From assembly GCA_014189435.1 (NCBI GenBank), contig CP050293.1:2051001-2115000 (forward strand): a stretch of DNA of 64,000 bases, written 5' to 3'. Positions 1-10,118 of the stretch are shown in pieces. Numbering within the stretch: position 1 is the stretch's first letter; the number at the start of each line of letters is the position of its first letter. Origin of the DNA: Mesorhizobium loti (lineage in GTDB: Bacteria; Pseudomonadota; Alphaproteobacteria; Rhizobiales; Rhizobiaceae). The translations under genes were made by a program, and so were the position numbers. Below the pieces are notes generated by a model, which did not search any database, had not been told where the DNA came from, and saw only the letters and a program-made list of their open reading frames with translations.

Positions 1-659
1 CGGATGCCGTTGTTCTTCTGCCAGGCGCCGGCCTGATAGTCCCAGAACGTATAGGTGTCGGGCGCGTCGGTGACCGCGCGCACCGCCTCGGTGAAACCAA
101 GGTTGAGCAGCCGCCGGAAGGCTTGCCGCGTCTGTGGCTGGAACAGTGCGTCGCCCAGCCAGTTCTCCGGAAAGCGCGCGTCGATCGGCTCGGGAATGAC
201 GTTGTAGTCGCCGGCCAGCACCAGCGCCTCTTCGAGCCTCAATCGCTCCTCGGCCCAGCGCTCCAGCCGCGCCATCCAGGACAGCTTGTAGGGAAACTTC
301 TTCTCGTCATCGATCGGGTTGCCGTTCGGCAGATAGAGCGAGACGACACGCAATGCGCCCTTGTCGGTGGAGAAAACACCTTCGATGAAACGCGCCTGCT
401 CGTCGGCATCGTCGCCGGGCAGGCCACGATTAACCTCGTCGAATCGCAGTTTCGACAGGATGGCGACGCCGTTGAAACCCTTCTGGCCATGGGTTTCGAC
501 ATTGTAGCCGAGCGCCTCGATCTCGGCGCGCGGGAACTGCTCGTCGACGGTCTTGATCTCCTGCAGGCAGACGATGTCAGGCGCGCTTTCGGTCAGCCAA
601 TGGGTCAGGTTGCCGATCCGGGCGCGCACGCCGTTGATGTTCCAGGTGACGATTTTCAT
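1..659 (-). CDS. xthA: Exodeoxyribonuclease III (partial, C-terminus outside window)
   Basis: This is an AP endonuclease and 3'-5' exonuclease of base-excision repair, from the EEP (exonuclease/endonuclease/phosphatase) superfamily. Reading the minus strand from the ATG at 657-659, the protein begins MKIVTWNINGVRAR, the family's N-terminal metal-binding Asn motif. It continues with CLQEIK (the catalytic Glu), SLYLPNG and LAGDYNVIPEP (the D-x-N motif). About 219 codons are visible. The gene runs off the left edge before its stop, so roughly the last 40 residues, including the terminal DH catalytic pair, are not seen. It is separated by 17 bp from the VOC gene on the same strand, so the two may share a transcript. 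Confidence 0.93.
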   Translation of the reverse strand, partial: MKIVTWNINGVRARIGNLTHWLTESAPDIVCLQEIKTVDEQFPRAEIEALGYNVETHGQKGFNGVAILSKLRFDEVNRGLPGDDADEQARFIEGVFSTDKGALRVVSLYLPNGNPIDDEKKFPYKLSWMARLERWAEERLRLEEALVLAGDYNVIPEPIDARFPENWLGDALFQPQTRQAFRRLLNLGFTEAVRAVTDAPDTYTFWDYQAGAWQKNNGI

Positions 660-676
660 GACGGTCTCGATGCTGT

Positions 677-1072
677 TCAGTTGGGCTCTTGCGGCGGATG
701 GCGTTCGACCAGTCCGATCGTATTGCCTGCCGGGTCCTTTAGGAAGGCCATCCATTCGCTTTCCCCCGCCGGGCCGAACTGGCCGTCGGTGTCGCGATGG
801 ACAAGCGTCGGTGGCGCGGTGAAGGGCACGCCCGAAGCTTTCGCCTGAGCATGGAAGTCCTCAAGGCCAGCTATGTCGAGATAGACGGTTCCAGCCGGGA
901 TGCCGTCGGTGAACAGCAGCCTGATATCGCCGGCCATGATGAAGGCGATGCCCGGCGGATCGAAGCGCGCGTGGACAGCCATACCGAGTACGTCGCACCA
1001 GAAAGCCAGCGTCACGTCCAGGTTGCGGCCGGCCGACAGCGCGATCTGACGGACCGCGCCGATTGCATGCAT
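677..1072 (-). CDS. VOC-family (glyoxalase/bleomycin-resistance) protein
   Basis: A 131-aa protein of the vicinal-oxygen-chelate fold. It has one beta-alpha-beta-beta-beta module pair: an N-terminal half ending near IRLLFTDG and a C-terminal half with VYLDIAGLEDFHAQAKASGV and the closing FLKDPAGNTIGLVER. The last motif contains the D-P-x-G-N signature and a terminal Glu that is normally a metal ligand. The first ligand position is less clear, so metal dependence and substrate cannot be assigned. It is encoded 2 bp downstream of the erpA stop on the same strand and just before xthA, suggesting an erpA-VOC-xthA transcript. Family assignment is secure; the function is unknown. Confidence 0.8.
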   Translation of the reverse strand: MHAIGAVRQIALSAGRNLDVTLAFWCDVLGMAVHARFDPPGIAFIMAGDIRLLFTDGIPAGTVYLDIAGLEDFHAQAKASGVPFTAPPTLVHRDTDGQFGPAGESEWMAFLKDPAGNTIGLVERHPPQEPN

Positions 1073-1074
1073 TT

Positions 1075-1422
1075 CTATATGGAGAAGCTCGTGCCGCAGC
1101 CGCAGGAGGCGACGGCATTTGGATTGCGGATCTGGAACGACTGGCCCATCAAATCGTCGACGAAGTCGATCACCGAGCCGCCCATATAGACCAGCGACAG
1201 GTCGTCGATCAGCACTGTGGCGCCGTCCTTCTCGATCGCGACATCGTCGTCATTGCGCGTGTCGACCAGGTCGAACTTGTAGGAGAAGCCCGAGCAACCG
1301 CCGCCTTCGACCGAAACGCGCAGCGCCGTCTTGCCGGCCTCGCCAGAGACAATCTTGGCGATCCGCCTGGCGGCGGCCTCGGTCATATCGACTTTCATGG
1401 CAGTCTTGGCATCAGCGCCCAT
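1075..1422 (-). CDS. erpA: Iron-sulfur cluster insertion protein (A-type carrier)
   Basis: An A-type Fe-S carrier (HesB/IscA/ErpA) that accepts clusters from the SUF scaffold and delivers them to apoproteins in the cytoplasm. From the ATG at 1422 the product is 115 aa, normal for the family. The three ligand cysteines are present: Cys43 in GGGCSGFSY, and Cys107 and Cys109 in the C-terminal SCGCGTSF. The start at 1422 is preferred over an upstream codon at 1491 because an AAGGTG sequence lies about 10 nt before it and homologous sequence begins near MKVDMTEAAARR. A start at 1398 is also possible. It is divergent from dgt, with about 105 bp between them holding both promoters. Confidence 0.9.
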   Translation of the reverse strand: MGADAKTAMKVDMTEAAARRIAKIVSGEAGKTALRVSVEGGGCSGFSYKFDLVDTRNDDDVAIEKDGATVLIDDLSLVYMGGSVIDFVDDLMGQSFQIRNPNAVASCGCGTSFSI

Positions 1423-1527
1423 GGGCGTCACCTTGCTTTCGGTTTCACATGATAGGTATGAAGCGCGAGGGGCCAAGTCAACCAGGCCCAAATTATCTAA
1501 GCTAAGTCAACTGCGGCAGCATCAGCC

Positions 1528-2742
1528 ATGACCAATGAGTTGGGTGACATCGGATTCGGCTATCGGCCACGCGCCGCCTATGCCTGCGATCCGGCAAAGT
1601 CGCGCGGCCGGCTGTTCGACGAGGTGGAAAGCCCGACCCGCACGCCGTTCCAGCGCGACCGCGACCGCATCATCCATTCGACGGCGTTCCGCCGGCTGAA
1701 ACACAAGACGCAGGTCTTCATCGCGCATGAGGGCGACCATTACCGCACCCGGCTGACCCATTCGATCGAAGTGGCGCAGATCGCGCGCGCCCTGGCGCGG
1801 GCGCTGCGCGGCGACGAGGATCTGGCCGAGGCGGTGGCGCTGGTGCATGATTTCGGCCACACGCCCTTCGGCCATACCGGCGAGGACGCGCTGAACGAGA
1901 AGATGGCCGCCTGGGGCGGCTTCGACCACAACGCGCAATCACTGCGCATCGTGACAAGGCTTGAGGCGCGCTATGCCGAGTTCGACGGCCTCAATCTGAC
2001 CTGGGAGACGCTGGAAGGCCTGGTCAAACACAACGGGCCGCTGACGGACGCCAGCGGCAAGGGTCTGAAAGGGCCGGTGCCGCAGGCGATCCGTGACTAT
2101 TCTGAGTTGCACGACCTCGAACTGGACCGGTTTGCCGGCATCGAGGCGCAGTGCGCGGCGATCGCCGACGATATTGCCTACAACACGCATGATATCGATG
2201 ACGGGTTGAGGGCAGGGCTCTTGACGCTGGACATGCTGGAGACGGTGTCACTGCCGGGAACGATCCTGAAAGGCGTGCGCGAACGCTATCCCTCCCTTGA
2301 TGATGTGCGCACCGGTCATGAATTGATGCGGCGGCAGATCACCGCCATGGTCGAGGATGTCATAGTCTCCACCACGGCCAATCTCGAACGTATCAGTCCG
2401 CGGAGCGCCGATGCGGTGAGAGCGGCAGGCGAGACGATGGTGACTTTCTCGACAGAAATGGCCGCCTTGGAGAAAGAACTGAAGGCCTTTCTCTACAAGC
2501 ATCTCTATCGGCATGCCGACGTGATGCGGGTGCGAACGGATGCCGAGCAGATCGTCAAGGATCTGTTCGACGCCTATTTCGCCGATCCGCGCGCCATGCC
2601 GGACGGCTGGCGTGAGGGGTTGGATCGGGCTGACGATCGCATCAAGGCACGCAGCGTCGCCGACTTCCTGGCAGGCATGACCGACACCTACGCGCTCAAG
2701 GAACACCGGCGTTTGTTTGACCATACGCCGGAATTGAGCTAG
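1528..2742 (+). CDS. dgt: dGTPase-like HD-domain triphosphohydrolase
   Basis: A 404-aa deoxyguanosinetriphosphate triphosphohydrolase-like protein, which hydrolyses dNTPs to deoxynucleoside and triphosphate. The HD-superfamily metal site is visible: the first His in [13 protein letters not shown], the HD pair in [16 protein letters not shown], and the later Asp in [13 protein letters not shown]. The N-terminal [24 protein letters not shown] is the family's nucleotide and allosteric segment. The order erpA (divergent), dgt, argS is conserved in Rhizobiales. There are 75 bp between its stop and argS, so co-transcription is likely. Substrate preference among dNTPs cannot be read from the sequence. 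Confidence 0.93.
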   Translation: MTNELGDIGFGYRPRAAYACDPAKSRGRLFDEVESPTRTPFQRDRDRIIHSTAFRRLKHKTQVFIAHEGDHYRTRLTHSIEVAQIARALARALRGDEDLAEAVALVHDFGHTPFGHTGEDALNEKMAAWGGFDHNAQSLRIVTRLEARYAEFDGLNLTWETLEGLVKHNGPLTDASGKGLKGPVPQAIRDYSELHDLELDRFAGIEAQCAAIADDIAYNTHDIDDGLRAGLLTLDMLETVSLPGTILKGVRERYPSLDDVRTGHELMRRQITAMVEDVIVSTTANLERISPRSADAVRAAGETMVTFSTEMAALEKELKAFLYKHLYRHADVMRVRTDAEQIVKDLFDAYFADPRAMPDGWREGLDRADDRIKARSVADFLAGMTDTYALKEHRRLFDHTPELS

Positions 2743-2817
2743 GGCGGGCTCGATTTTGCCGGCCAACGAGCCGGATTCGCTGCAAAGCCGCCAGAGCCAG
2801 ACCCCAGAGTCACACAA

Positions 2818-4575
2818 ATGAACATCTTCGCCGATTTCACCGCGCGAATCATAAAAGCCGTCGAAGCGCTTGATCTGAAAGACAATGATGGCGTTTCGCC
2901 TGATTTGTCGCGCATTGCCGTCGAGCCGCCGCGCGACGCCAGCCATGGCGACCTGGCGACCAATGCGGCGATGGTGCTGGCGAAGCCCACCGGCCAGAAT
3001 CCGCGTGCGCTGGCCGAAAGACTGGCGCAAGCGCTGCGCGACGACAAGGATGTCGCGGCGACGGAAGTGGCTGGTCCTGGCTTCGTCAATCTCAGGCTCA
3101 AGGACGGCTTCTGGCAGACACATCTGACCGCACTGCTCGGCGAGGGCCGCAACTACGGCCGCTCGACGGTCGGCGCTGGCCGGAAGACCAATGTCGAATA
3201 TGTCTCGGCCAATCCGACGGGGCCGATGCATGTCGGCCATTGCCGGGGTGCCGTGGTTGGTGACGCGCTCGCCAATCTGATGGCCTTCGCCGGTTACGAC
3301 GTGACCAAGGAATATGTCATCAACGATGCCGGCTCGCAGATCGACGTGCTCGGCCGTTCCGCCTTCCTGCGCTACCGCGAAGCGCTGGGCGACGACATCG
3401 GCGAAATACCCGCCGGTCTCTATCCCGGCGATTACCTGGTGCCAGTCGGCCAGGCGTTGGTCACGGAATTCGGCCGCTCGCTTTTGCAGATGCCGGATGA
3501 CGAGGCGCTCGCCATCGTCAAGGACCGCACCATCGATGCGATGATGGCGATGATCCGAGAGGATCTGGCGATGCTCAACGTGCATCACGACGTGTTCTTC
3601 TCCGAGCGCACGCTGCACGCCGACAATGCCAAGAAGATCCGCTCGGCGATCAACGATTTGACGCTGAAAGGCCATATCTACAAGGGCAAGCTGCCGCCGC
3701 CCAAGGGCGAGAAGCCCGACGATTGGGAGGATCGCGAGCAGACGCTGTTCCGCTCGACCGCGGTCGGCGATGACATGGACCGGGCGCTGGTCAAGTCGGA
3801 TGGCGCATTCACCTATTTCGCCGCCGACGTCGCCTATCTCAAGGACAAGGTCGATCGTGGTTTCGTCGACCTGATCTATGTGCTCGGCGCCGACCATGGC
3901 GGCTATGTCAAGCGGCTGGAAGCCCTGGCGCGGGCGATTGCCGGCGAAGAGGTGAAGCTCACCGTGCTGCTGTGCAATTTGGTCAAGCTGTTTCGCGAGG
4001 GCGAACCGGTGCGCATGTCGAAGCGGTCCGGTGATTTCGTGACGTTGCGCGAAGTGGTGGAGGAGGTCGGCCGCGACGCGATCCGCTTCATGATGCTCTA
4101 CCGCAAGAACGATGCGCCGTTGGATTTCGATTTTGCCAAGGTGACCGAGCAGTCCAAGGACAATCCGGTGTTCTATGTGCAGTACGCCTCGGCGCGCTGC
4201 CATTCGGTGTTCCGTCAAGCGAGCGAGCAACTGGGCGAAGCCAATTTCGACCGCAACAGCCTGGCGTCGGCCGCGGCTTTGCTGACCGACGAGGGCGAGA
4301 TCGGCTTGATCCGCAAGCTCGCCGAATATCCGCGCCTGATCGAGTCCGCGGCACTTGCGCTCGAGCCGCACAGGCTGGCATTTTACCTCTATGATCTGGC
4401 CTCCAGCTTCCACGGACACTGGAACCGTGGCACGGATAATCCGGACTTACGTTTTGTTAAGGTTAACGACCGACAATTGACGCATGCCAGACTAGGGCTG
4501 GTGCAGGCTGTTTCGGACGTTTTGACGTCCGGCCTGACGTTGATCGGAGCCGCCGCGCCCACCGAAATGCGTTAG
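2818..4575 (+). CDS. argS: Arginyl-tRNA synthetase
   Basis: A 585-aa class I aminoacyl-tRNA synthetase that charges tRNA-Arg. The N-terminal Add1 domain is followed by the ATP-binding HIGH variant HVGH in [19 protein letters not shown] (about residue 140), the arginine-binding region [12 protein letters not shown], and the KMSKS-like loop [11 protein letters not shown] (about residue 400). The C-terminal DALR anticodon-binding domain ends near TEMR. Length is typical. Upstream is dgt. Downstream, 103 bp separate the stop from the preferred start of the SPOR-domain gene. The order argS-SPOR-nagZ-scpA is characteristic of Rhizobiales. Confidence 0.97.
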   Translation: MNIFADFTARIIKAVEALDLKDNDGVSPDLSRIAVEPPRDASHGDLATNAAMVLAKPTGQNPRALAERLAQALRDDKDVAATEVAGPGFVNLRLKDGFWQTHLTALLGEGRNYGRSTVGAGRKTNVEYVSANPTGPMHVGHCRGAVVGDALANLMAFAGYDVTKEYVINDAGSQIDVLGRSAFLRYREALGDDIGEIPAGLYPGDYLVPVGQALVTEFGRSLLQMPDDEALAIVKDRTIDAMMAMIREDLAMLNVHHDVFFSERTLHADNAKKIRSAINDLTLKGHIYKGKLPPPKGEKPDDWEDREQTLFRSTAVGDDMDRALVKSDGAFTYFAADVAYLKDKVDRGFVDLIYVLGADHGGYVKRLEALARAIAGEEVKLTVLLCNLVKLFREGEPVRMSKRSGDFVTLREVVEEVGRDAIRFMMLYRKNDAPLDFDFAKVTEQSKDNPVFYVQYASARCHSVFRQASEQLGEANFDRNSLASAAALLTDEGEIGLIRKLAEYPRLIESAALALEPHRLAFYLYDLASSFHGHWNRGTDNPDLRFVKVNDRQLTHARLGLVQAVSDVLTSGLTLIGAAAPTEMR

Positions 4576-4678
4576 GTTTGACTAAATAACCTGTCACCTT
4601 TTGCCCACATTGCGCTGGTAAGGGCCAACCCTACGCGACGTCCATGGCGTCCGAATGAGTGCGAGTTCGGGAACAATA

Positions 4679-7600
4679 ATGGCAGACAGAACCCAGCTGA
4701 GAGTAGCCGACAACAACGACATCGCTGACGATGATCCGTTCGCGGAACTGACCAGGATCATGGGATTCGACCCGCGCCAGCCGGTCAAGCCGCAATCGCC
4801 CGTCCAGCCGAAAGCCCCAGCCGCCGATCACGTGGCGGAAGAGGGCGATTTCGATATTGATCTCGAGAAGGAAATGATGGGCGAGTTCGGCGCTGACGAC
4901 AGCGACGCCGCTCCGGTTGCCGAGGCGCATGAGCCGACATTCGCGCATGAGCCGGCGTTCGAAGCGGCTGACGCCAGCGCGATGGACGACGAGCTTTCGC
5001 TGTCGCTCGACGATGATTTCCATCTGGACCTGGACGAAGTAGACGACCACGCAGCCGGCGCCAGCCATGCGGGCGCCGCTGAACCTGCGCCGTCGGTCGA
5101 GCCGGCTTTCGAGTCCGATTTCGACAATGCCGTCGCCAGTTCACTTGAGGATGTCTCGCCCTTCGAGGACGATCAGCCGATGGCGGACGAGCTTGCCGCG
5201 TCGCTCGACCAGGATTTTCGGATCGACGAGGAAGCCGAGGAGGCCCAGCACGTTGTTGCCGCCGCCGCGCCAGCTTCGGTCGAGCCCGCTTCCGATCATG
5301 AATTCGACGATGCGGTTGCGATCTCGCTCGAAGACGAGCTGATGCTCGACGACCATTCGGCGGCGGAACAGTCCTACATGGCTGCCGATCCCGTCGAGTA
5401 TCCCATGCCGGAGCAGGCGGCTGCGCATGACGCCCAGGCAATCTCCGACGAGAATTTTGCCGGCGACTTCGACGACGCCATGGCTGATGTCGACATGGAT
5501 TTTGACGTTCGCGCTGATGAGCCGGTCGCCTTCGACGAGCCGGAAGCGCATGATGTGCTTGCCGATACCGTGGATGCGAAGGGCGAGACTCCCAGCCCTG
5601 AAGCTGTGTCGGATGATGCTCTCGACCTGAACTTCGACGATACGTTTGCCGAAACAGTGGAAGAGCCGGTAGCAGAAATAGCCGCCGCTACGGTCCAGCC
5701 GGTGGCGCCAGCCGCCGATATGGCCGAGCCGGTGCACGCCCCGATCGCGGACGAACGAAGCCTGGAAGACGAGTTGAATGCGCTGCTGGGCGCCATGACC
5801 GCGCGCACGGCGCCGGTTGCCAGGGAGGCTGTCGCCGCCCAGCCGGTTGTCGCCGCTCCGTCGCCTGTTGTCGAAGAGGCAGAGACCGCCGAGGAACCGG
5901 CCGATCTTGTCGGCGACCTCGAGTGGGATCTCGATGAAACTGCGGCTGAACAGCCTCAGCACCTTGCAGATGCCCAGGCGGTCGATGCGGATCTCGACGA
6001 TCTTGTGCTTGATGACGTTGAGGACCAGGATCCGAGCCTGAACACCGCCGGACATGGCGATATCGATTTCGACAATGATGCGTTCGACGCGGCTTTGGCC
6101 AAAGGCCTCGATCCGCATGACGTGGCAGCTTCCCGGGACAATTCGGCGGATTCGCTTGATTGGCTGGCGGAGCGTTCCCCACCGACAGAGCCGACCCGTT
6201 CATGGAGCCGCGTGACGCCGGTTCCGCAGCAGCCGTCATTCAGCGCTCAGCCTGCGTTCAGCGCTCAGCCGGCCGCTTCGATGGCATCCATGGCCGCAGC
6301 GCCGGCAGTCGCCGCGGTGCCGTCCTACCGTTCGGCCGAGCCGGTCGAGACCTTCGCGCCCGCAGCCCCTGTGGCGGCGCCGCAATCGCGCCAGTCCGCG
6401 CGCTACGAAGACATGCCCGATGTCGAGACAGTCGATGTGCCCGAGCGTGTCGTGGCGCTGGCGGACGATCTCGATATTCCCGAACTGCACTTCGAGGAAG
6501 ATCAGCCGGCGACGTCTGGCTATGACGATCTCGACGCTGAGTTCTCCGGCCTTCTCTCCGAGATGAACGCGGTGGAGGTCGCTGCCGCTCCCGCAGGCAG
6601 CATGGCCGGCGCGTCTTACGACGATGATTCCTACGCCACTGGCTTCAAGCCGGGCTATGACAGTGTCAAGCCGGGCTATGACAGCGTCAGCCCGGGCTAT
6701 GATAGTGTCAAGCAGGGCTATGATAGTGTCAAGCAGGGCTATGAGCCGGAAGCGCGAACCTATGCGGCGCGGCCAATGGAAGTATCTGCCCGCGCGGCGG
6801 CGCCCACGGGTTATGCCGATGCCTCCGATGGCTTCGATCTCGACAGTCTGCCCGGCAGCCAGCCGGTTTCACAGGCGGATGATTTCACCGTCGATGAACT
6901 GGACTACGATCCCGAACTCGACGAGGCGATGGCTGTTCCGGGTCTCGGCGAGCGCGAGGCCGCGAGGCCTTCGCGCGGACGTGGCCTGTTCATCGCCGCG
7001 ATTGTCGGCGCGGTGGCGGTCGCAGGCGGCCTCGGGGCCTTTGCGCTATCTTTCGGCGGCAAGGGCGGCAGCGATGCGCCGGTGATCGTCAAGGCCGACA
7101 ACGCGCCGATCAAGGTCAAGCCGGAGAATCCGGGCGGCGCCGTGGTGCCGAACCAGGACAACAAGGTCTATGACGCGGTCAGGGGGCGAAGCCCGCCGAG
7201 CCGGTCCAGGAAAAACTGGTCACCAACACCGAAGAGCCGGTGGACGTGCAGGCGAAGGATACAGCCCGCGCCATCGATCTTTCGCCGAACCAGAACGCAG
7301 GTGCCGTTGGAACCGATGTCGGCAACGCCGCGCCAACGGCCGACAATGCCGCGCCAACGGTCGGCGACGCTTCGGCCGACAACATGGCGGCCGCGCCCAA
7401 GTCCGAGGACCGCATCGCGCAGGTGCTGCAGGAGGCCGACAAGGGCACCAATGCCGATGTCGTCGCCGTTGCACCGCGCAAGGTGAGGACCATGGTGGTC
7501 AAGTCGGACGGTTCGCTGGTGCCGCGTGAAGATCCAGCACCCGCCGCCCCGCAAGTGGCCGTAACGGAGCCGGTCGACCCGGCGCCGCAGCATGTCGCCC

Positions 7601-8103
7601 CGACGGCGCAAGCCGATGCGGACCAGACCGGCACCGTGGCGCCCGCCGCCGCCCAGGCGGACGACGAGCCGGCCCTCAAGCCGGCGGCCAAGCCTAAGGC
7701 TGAGGCCAAGGCCCAGTCTTCCAGCACACAGTCGGCCAACACGCCGGCAAAGGTTCCACTCGCGCCGCAGCGTCCGTCCGACCAGCCGGTCGACGTCGTT
7801 GGCGAGGTCAAGCCCGATCAGGTTGCATCCATCGATCCGGCATCGACCGCGACCGGCGGTGGTTCGTGGTCGATGCAGATCGCTTCGCAGCCGACGGTCG
7901 AAAGCGCCCAGTCGAGCTACCAGGATCTGCAGCGCCGCTACGGCAGCGTGCTCGCCGGGCGTACCGCCAACATCGTCAAGGCCGAGATCGCCGGCAAGGG
8001 CACGTTCTACCGCGTGCGCGTTCCGGCCCAGTCGCGCAATGACGCGATCAATCTGTGCACCAGCTACAAGGCCGCCGGCGGCAACTGTTTCGTCTCGCGC
8101 TAA
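4679..8103 (+). CDS. Large acidic SPOR-domain membrane protein, interrupted by a frameshift
   Basis: A septum-related SPOR-domain protein, about 1140 aa if the frame is restored. Residues 1 to about 770 are a very acidic, low-complexity cytoplasmic region. It includes a 7-residue tandem repeat (GYDSVKP-like, 6650-6745). One membrane helix follows (GRGLFIAAIVGAVAVAGG), then a Pro/Ala-rich periplasmic linker. The C-terminal SPOR domain (SWSMQIASQPTVESAQ to GGNCFVSR) binds denuded septal glycan in this family. The first frame holds from 4679 to about 7186 and the SPOR part is in the next frame (-1) to the stop at 8103. One extra G in the run 7182-7186 restores a continuous AVRGAKPAEPVQEK. The start at 4679 is preferred over 4655 because GGGAA lies just upstream. 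It sits between argS and nagZ. Confidence 0.8.
6650..6745 (+). repeat. 21-bp in-frame tandem repeat within the SPOR-protein gene
   Basis: About four and a half direct copies of a 21-bp unit encode the heptapeptide (P/Q)GYDSV(K/S). The successive units read PGYDSVK, PGYDSVS, PGYDSVK, QGYDSVK and QGYEPEA. Nucleotide copies differ at a few third positions (cagtgtc, cagcgtc, tagtgtc), so they are not all recent. The repeat lies in the disordered acidic region before the membrane helix, where copy-number change would keep the frame. Confidence 0.85.
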
Positions 8104-8121
8104 AGCCGGAGCCAACCAATC

Positions 8122-8154
8122 AAAAGCCGGCGCGGTCACCGCGTCGGCTTTTTT
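8122..8154 (+). terminator. Rho-independent terminator after the SPOR gene
   Basis: AAAAGCCG with CGCGG pairs across a short loop with CCGCG and CGGCTTTT, followed by a run of six T. It begins 19 bp after the SPOR stop and ends about 80 bp before nagZ, so nagZ probably has its own promoter or depends on read-through. Confidence 0.8.
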
Positions 8155-8235
8155 CATGGGGAAAGCAGACCTGGCGTTTGACCGCTCGTGATCCGGATGA
8201 TTCCCTTTGATCGCGCGAAGCTTTAGACTCCTGAG

Positions 8236-9255
8236 ATGACCGAATCAAAATCCATGATCCTCGGCTGTACCGGGAAATCGCTCACCCGCGAAGAAATCAA
8301 TTTCTATCGCAATGAATGCCCGTGGGCCTTCATCCTGTTTGCGCGCAACATCGGCGAGACCGAACAGATCCGCGATCTGGTCGCCTCGATGCGCGACTGC
8401 ATCGGGCGTCCGGACGCGCTGGTGTTCATCGACCAGGAAGGCGGCCGTGTGCAACGCCTGCGGCCACCCCTGGCGCCGAACTATCCGGCCGGTGGCGCGC
8501 TCGGCGCGCTGTGGCGCGACGATCATGATGCCGGCGCCCGCGCAGCGTGGCTGATGGCGCGGCTGCATGCTTTCGACCTGCTGCGTTACGGCATCACCGC
8601 GGATTGCTTGCCGGTGCTCGATGTGCCGATCGAAGGCGCCAGTGATGTCATCGGTGCGCGTGCCTATGGCAAGGACCCGCGACCGGTGATTGAACTTGGC
8701 CGTGCCGCGGCGGAAGGGCTGATGGCAGGCGGCGTGCTGCCAGTCATGAAGCATATTCCGGGCCATGGCCGGGCCTTTGCCGACACGCATTTCGAATTGC
8801 CTGTGGTCAATGCCTCGCTCAGCGATCTGCAGCGGCATGATTTCGCCCCGTTCAGGGAGCTCAACCATCTGCCGATGGCAATGACGGCGCATGTCGTCTA
8901 CAGCGCGATCGACCCAAACAACCCGGCGACCACCTCCGGCAAGGTCATCGACGAGATCATCCGGCGCGAAATCGGCTTCGACGGGCTGCTGATGAGCGAC
9001 GACACGTCGATGAAGGCACTTTCTGGGGATTTCCCGACAAAGGCGGCCTCGATCCTTGCGGCGGGCTGCGATCTGGTCCTTCACTGCAATGGCGTTTTCG
9101 AGGAGATGGCCGGCATTGCGTCGCGCACCACCGGGCTTGAGGGCACGTCGCTGGAGCGCGCAAAGCGGGCGCTGACCTATATAAAGAACCGTGACACGGT
9201 CGAAGAAACCGAAATACGTGCCGAATTCGCCACCTACTTCGATGCGGTGGCATAG
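8236..9255 (+). CDS. nagZ: Beta-N-acetylhexosaminidase (cell-wall recycling)
   Basis: A 339-aa cytoplasmic glycoside hydrolase family 3 enzyme that removes N-acetylglucosamine from anhydro-muropeptides during peptidoglycan recycling. Visible motifs are FIDQEGGRVQRL, the substrate-binding KHIPGHGRAFADTHFELP (the K-H-(F/I)-P-G-H-G signature carrying the general-acid His loop) and LLMSDDTSMKALSG, which contains the catalytic Asp. The length matches the single-domain NagZ type. It is 20 bp upstream of scpA, forming the common Rhizobiales order nagZ-scpA-scpB-tatABC. Confidence 0.95.
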   Translation: MTESKSMILGCTGKSLTREEINFYRNECPWAFILFARNIGETEQIRDLVASMRDCIGRPDALVFIDQEGGRVQRLRPPLAPNYPAGGALGALWRDDHDAGARAAWLMARLHAFDLLRYGITADCLPVLDVPIEGASDVIGARAYGKDPRPVIELGRAAAEGLMAGGVLPVMKHIPGHGRAFADTHFELPVVNASLSDLQRHDFAPFRELNHLPMAMTAHVVYSAIDPNNPATTSGKVIDEIIRREIGFDGLLMSDDTSMKALSGDFPTKAASILAAGCDLVLHCNGVFEEMAGIASRTTGLEGTSLERAKRALTYIKNRDTVEETEIRAEFATYFDAVA

Positions 9256-9275
9256 CAAAGGGAAAGTGACAGGCA

Positions 9276-10118
9276 GTGGCGGAAACATTGGAAAGCAAGG
9301 CCGCGAAGGCCGCACCGATGGACCGTCTGTGGGCCGAGAATGACGATTCACGCGTCACCGGCGACCCGTCGCTGGTCGTTGACGTGGCCGGCTTCGAAGG
9401 TCCGCTCGACCTTCTGCTGCATCTTGCCCGCACCCAGAAAGTCGATCTGGCGCGCATTTCGATCCTGGCGCTGGTCGAGCAATATCTGACCTTTGTCGAG
9501 ACGGCGAGGGCGCTCAGGCTCGAGCTTGCCGCCGACTATCTGGTGATGGCGGCGTGGCTGGCCTTCCTCAAGTCGAAGCTTCTGATCCCCAAGCAGCCGG
9601 GCGACGAGGGCGAAAGCGGCGAGGAACTGGCGGCGGTGCTGCAGTTCCGGCTGAAGCGGCTGGAAGCCATGCGCGACGCCTCGGCGCGCCTGGTCAACCG
9701 CAACCGGCTTGGCCGTGACGTGTTCGCGCGCGGCATGCCGGAAATGGTCATCGTCGAAAAGCGCAACGCCTATTCGGCCTCGCTCTACGATCTCTTGACC
9801 GCCTACGCCCAGCAACGGCAGAAGCAGGCGATCAACAATGTCACGATCGCCAGGCGCGGTGTCTGGTCGCTCAAGGACGCGCGCGATATCCTGACCCGTC
9901 TGGTCGGGGCCGTGAGCGACTGGACGACGCTGGAAAGTTTTCTGATCGTGTACATGACCAGCCCCGAGGAGCGGCGCACGGCGATCGCCAGCTCGTTTGC
10001 GGCCACGCTGGAGCTGGTGCGCGAAGGCACGATGGACATGCGGCAGGATGAAGTGTTCGCGCCGATCTATCTGCGCGGCCGCACGCAGGCAATCAAGGCA
10101 GTCGAGGTGGCATCATGA
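9276..10118 (+). CDS. scpA: Segregation and condensation protein A
   Basis: A 280-aa kleisin of the SMC-ScpAB condensin, which bridges SMC heads during chromosome segregation. The family pattern FEGPLDLLLHLARTQKVDLARISILALVEQYL is near residue 32, and the C-terminal winged helix ends at AIKAVEVAS. The start is taken as GTG at 9276, with GGAAAG upstream. An ATG at 9318 (MDRLWAEND) is a credible alternative, because the first 14 residues are not conserved-looking. Its stop overlaps the scpB start by 4 bp (ATGA), indicating translational coupling. Confidence 0.94.
   Translation: MAETLESKAAKAAPMDRLWAENDDSRVTGDPSLVVDVAGFEGPLDLLLHLARTQKVDLARISILALVEQYLTFVETARALRLELAADYLVMAAWLAFLKSKLLIPKQPGDEGESGEELAAVLQFRLKRLEAMRDASARLVNRNRLGRDVFARGMPEMVIVEKRNAYSASLYDLLTAYAQQRQKQAINNVTIARRGVWSLKDARDILTRLVGAVSDWTTLESFLIVYMTSPEERRTAIASSFAATLELVREGTMDMRQDEVFAPIYLRGRTQAIKAVEVAS

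Noticed and set aside
2248..4419. A 723-codon minus-strand frame across argS
   Set aside because: It is the complementary frame of a strongly conserved synthetase in high-GC DNA. It has no family motifs and no ribosome-binding site.
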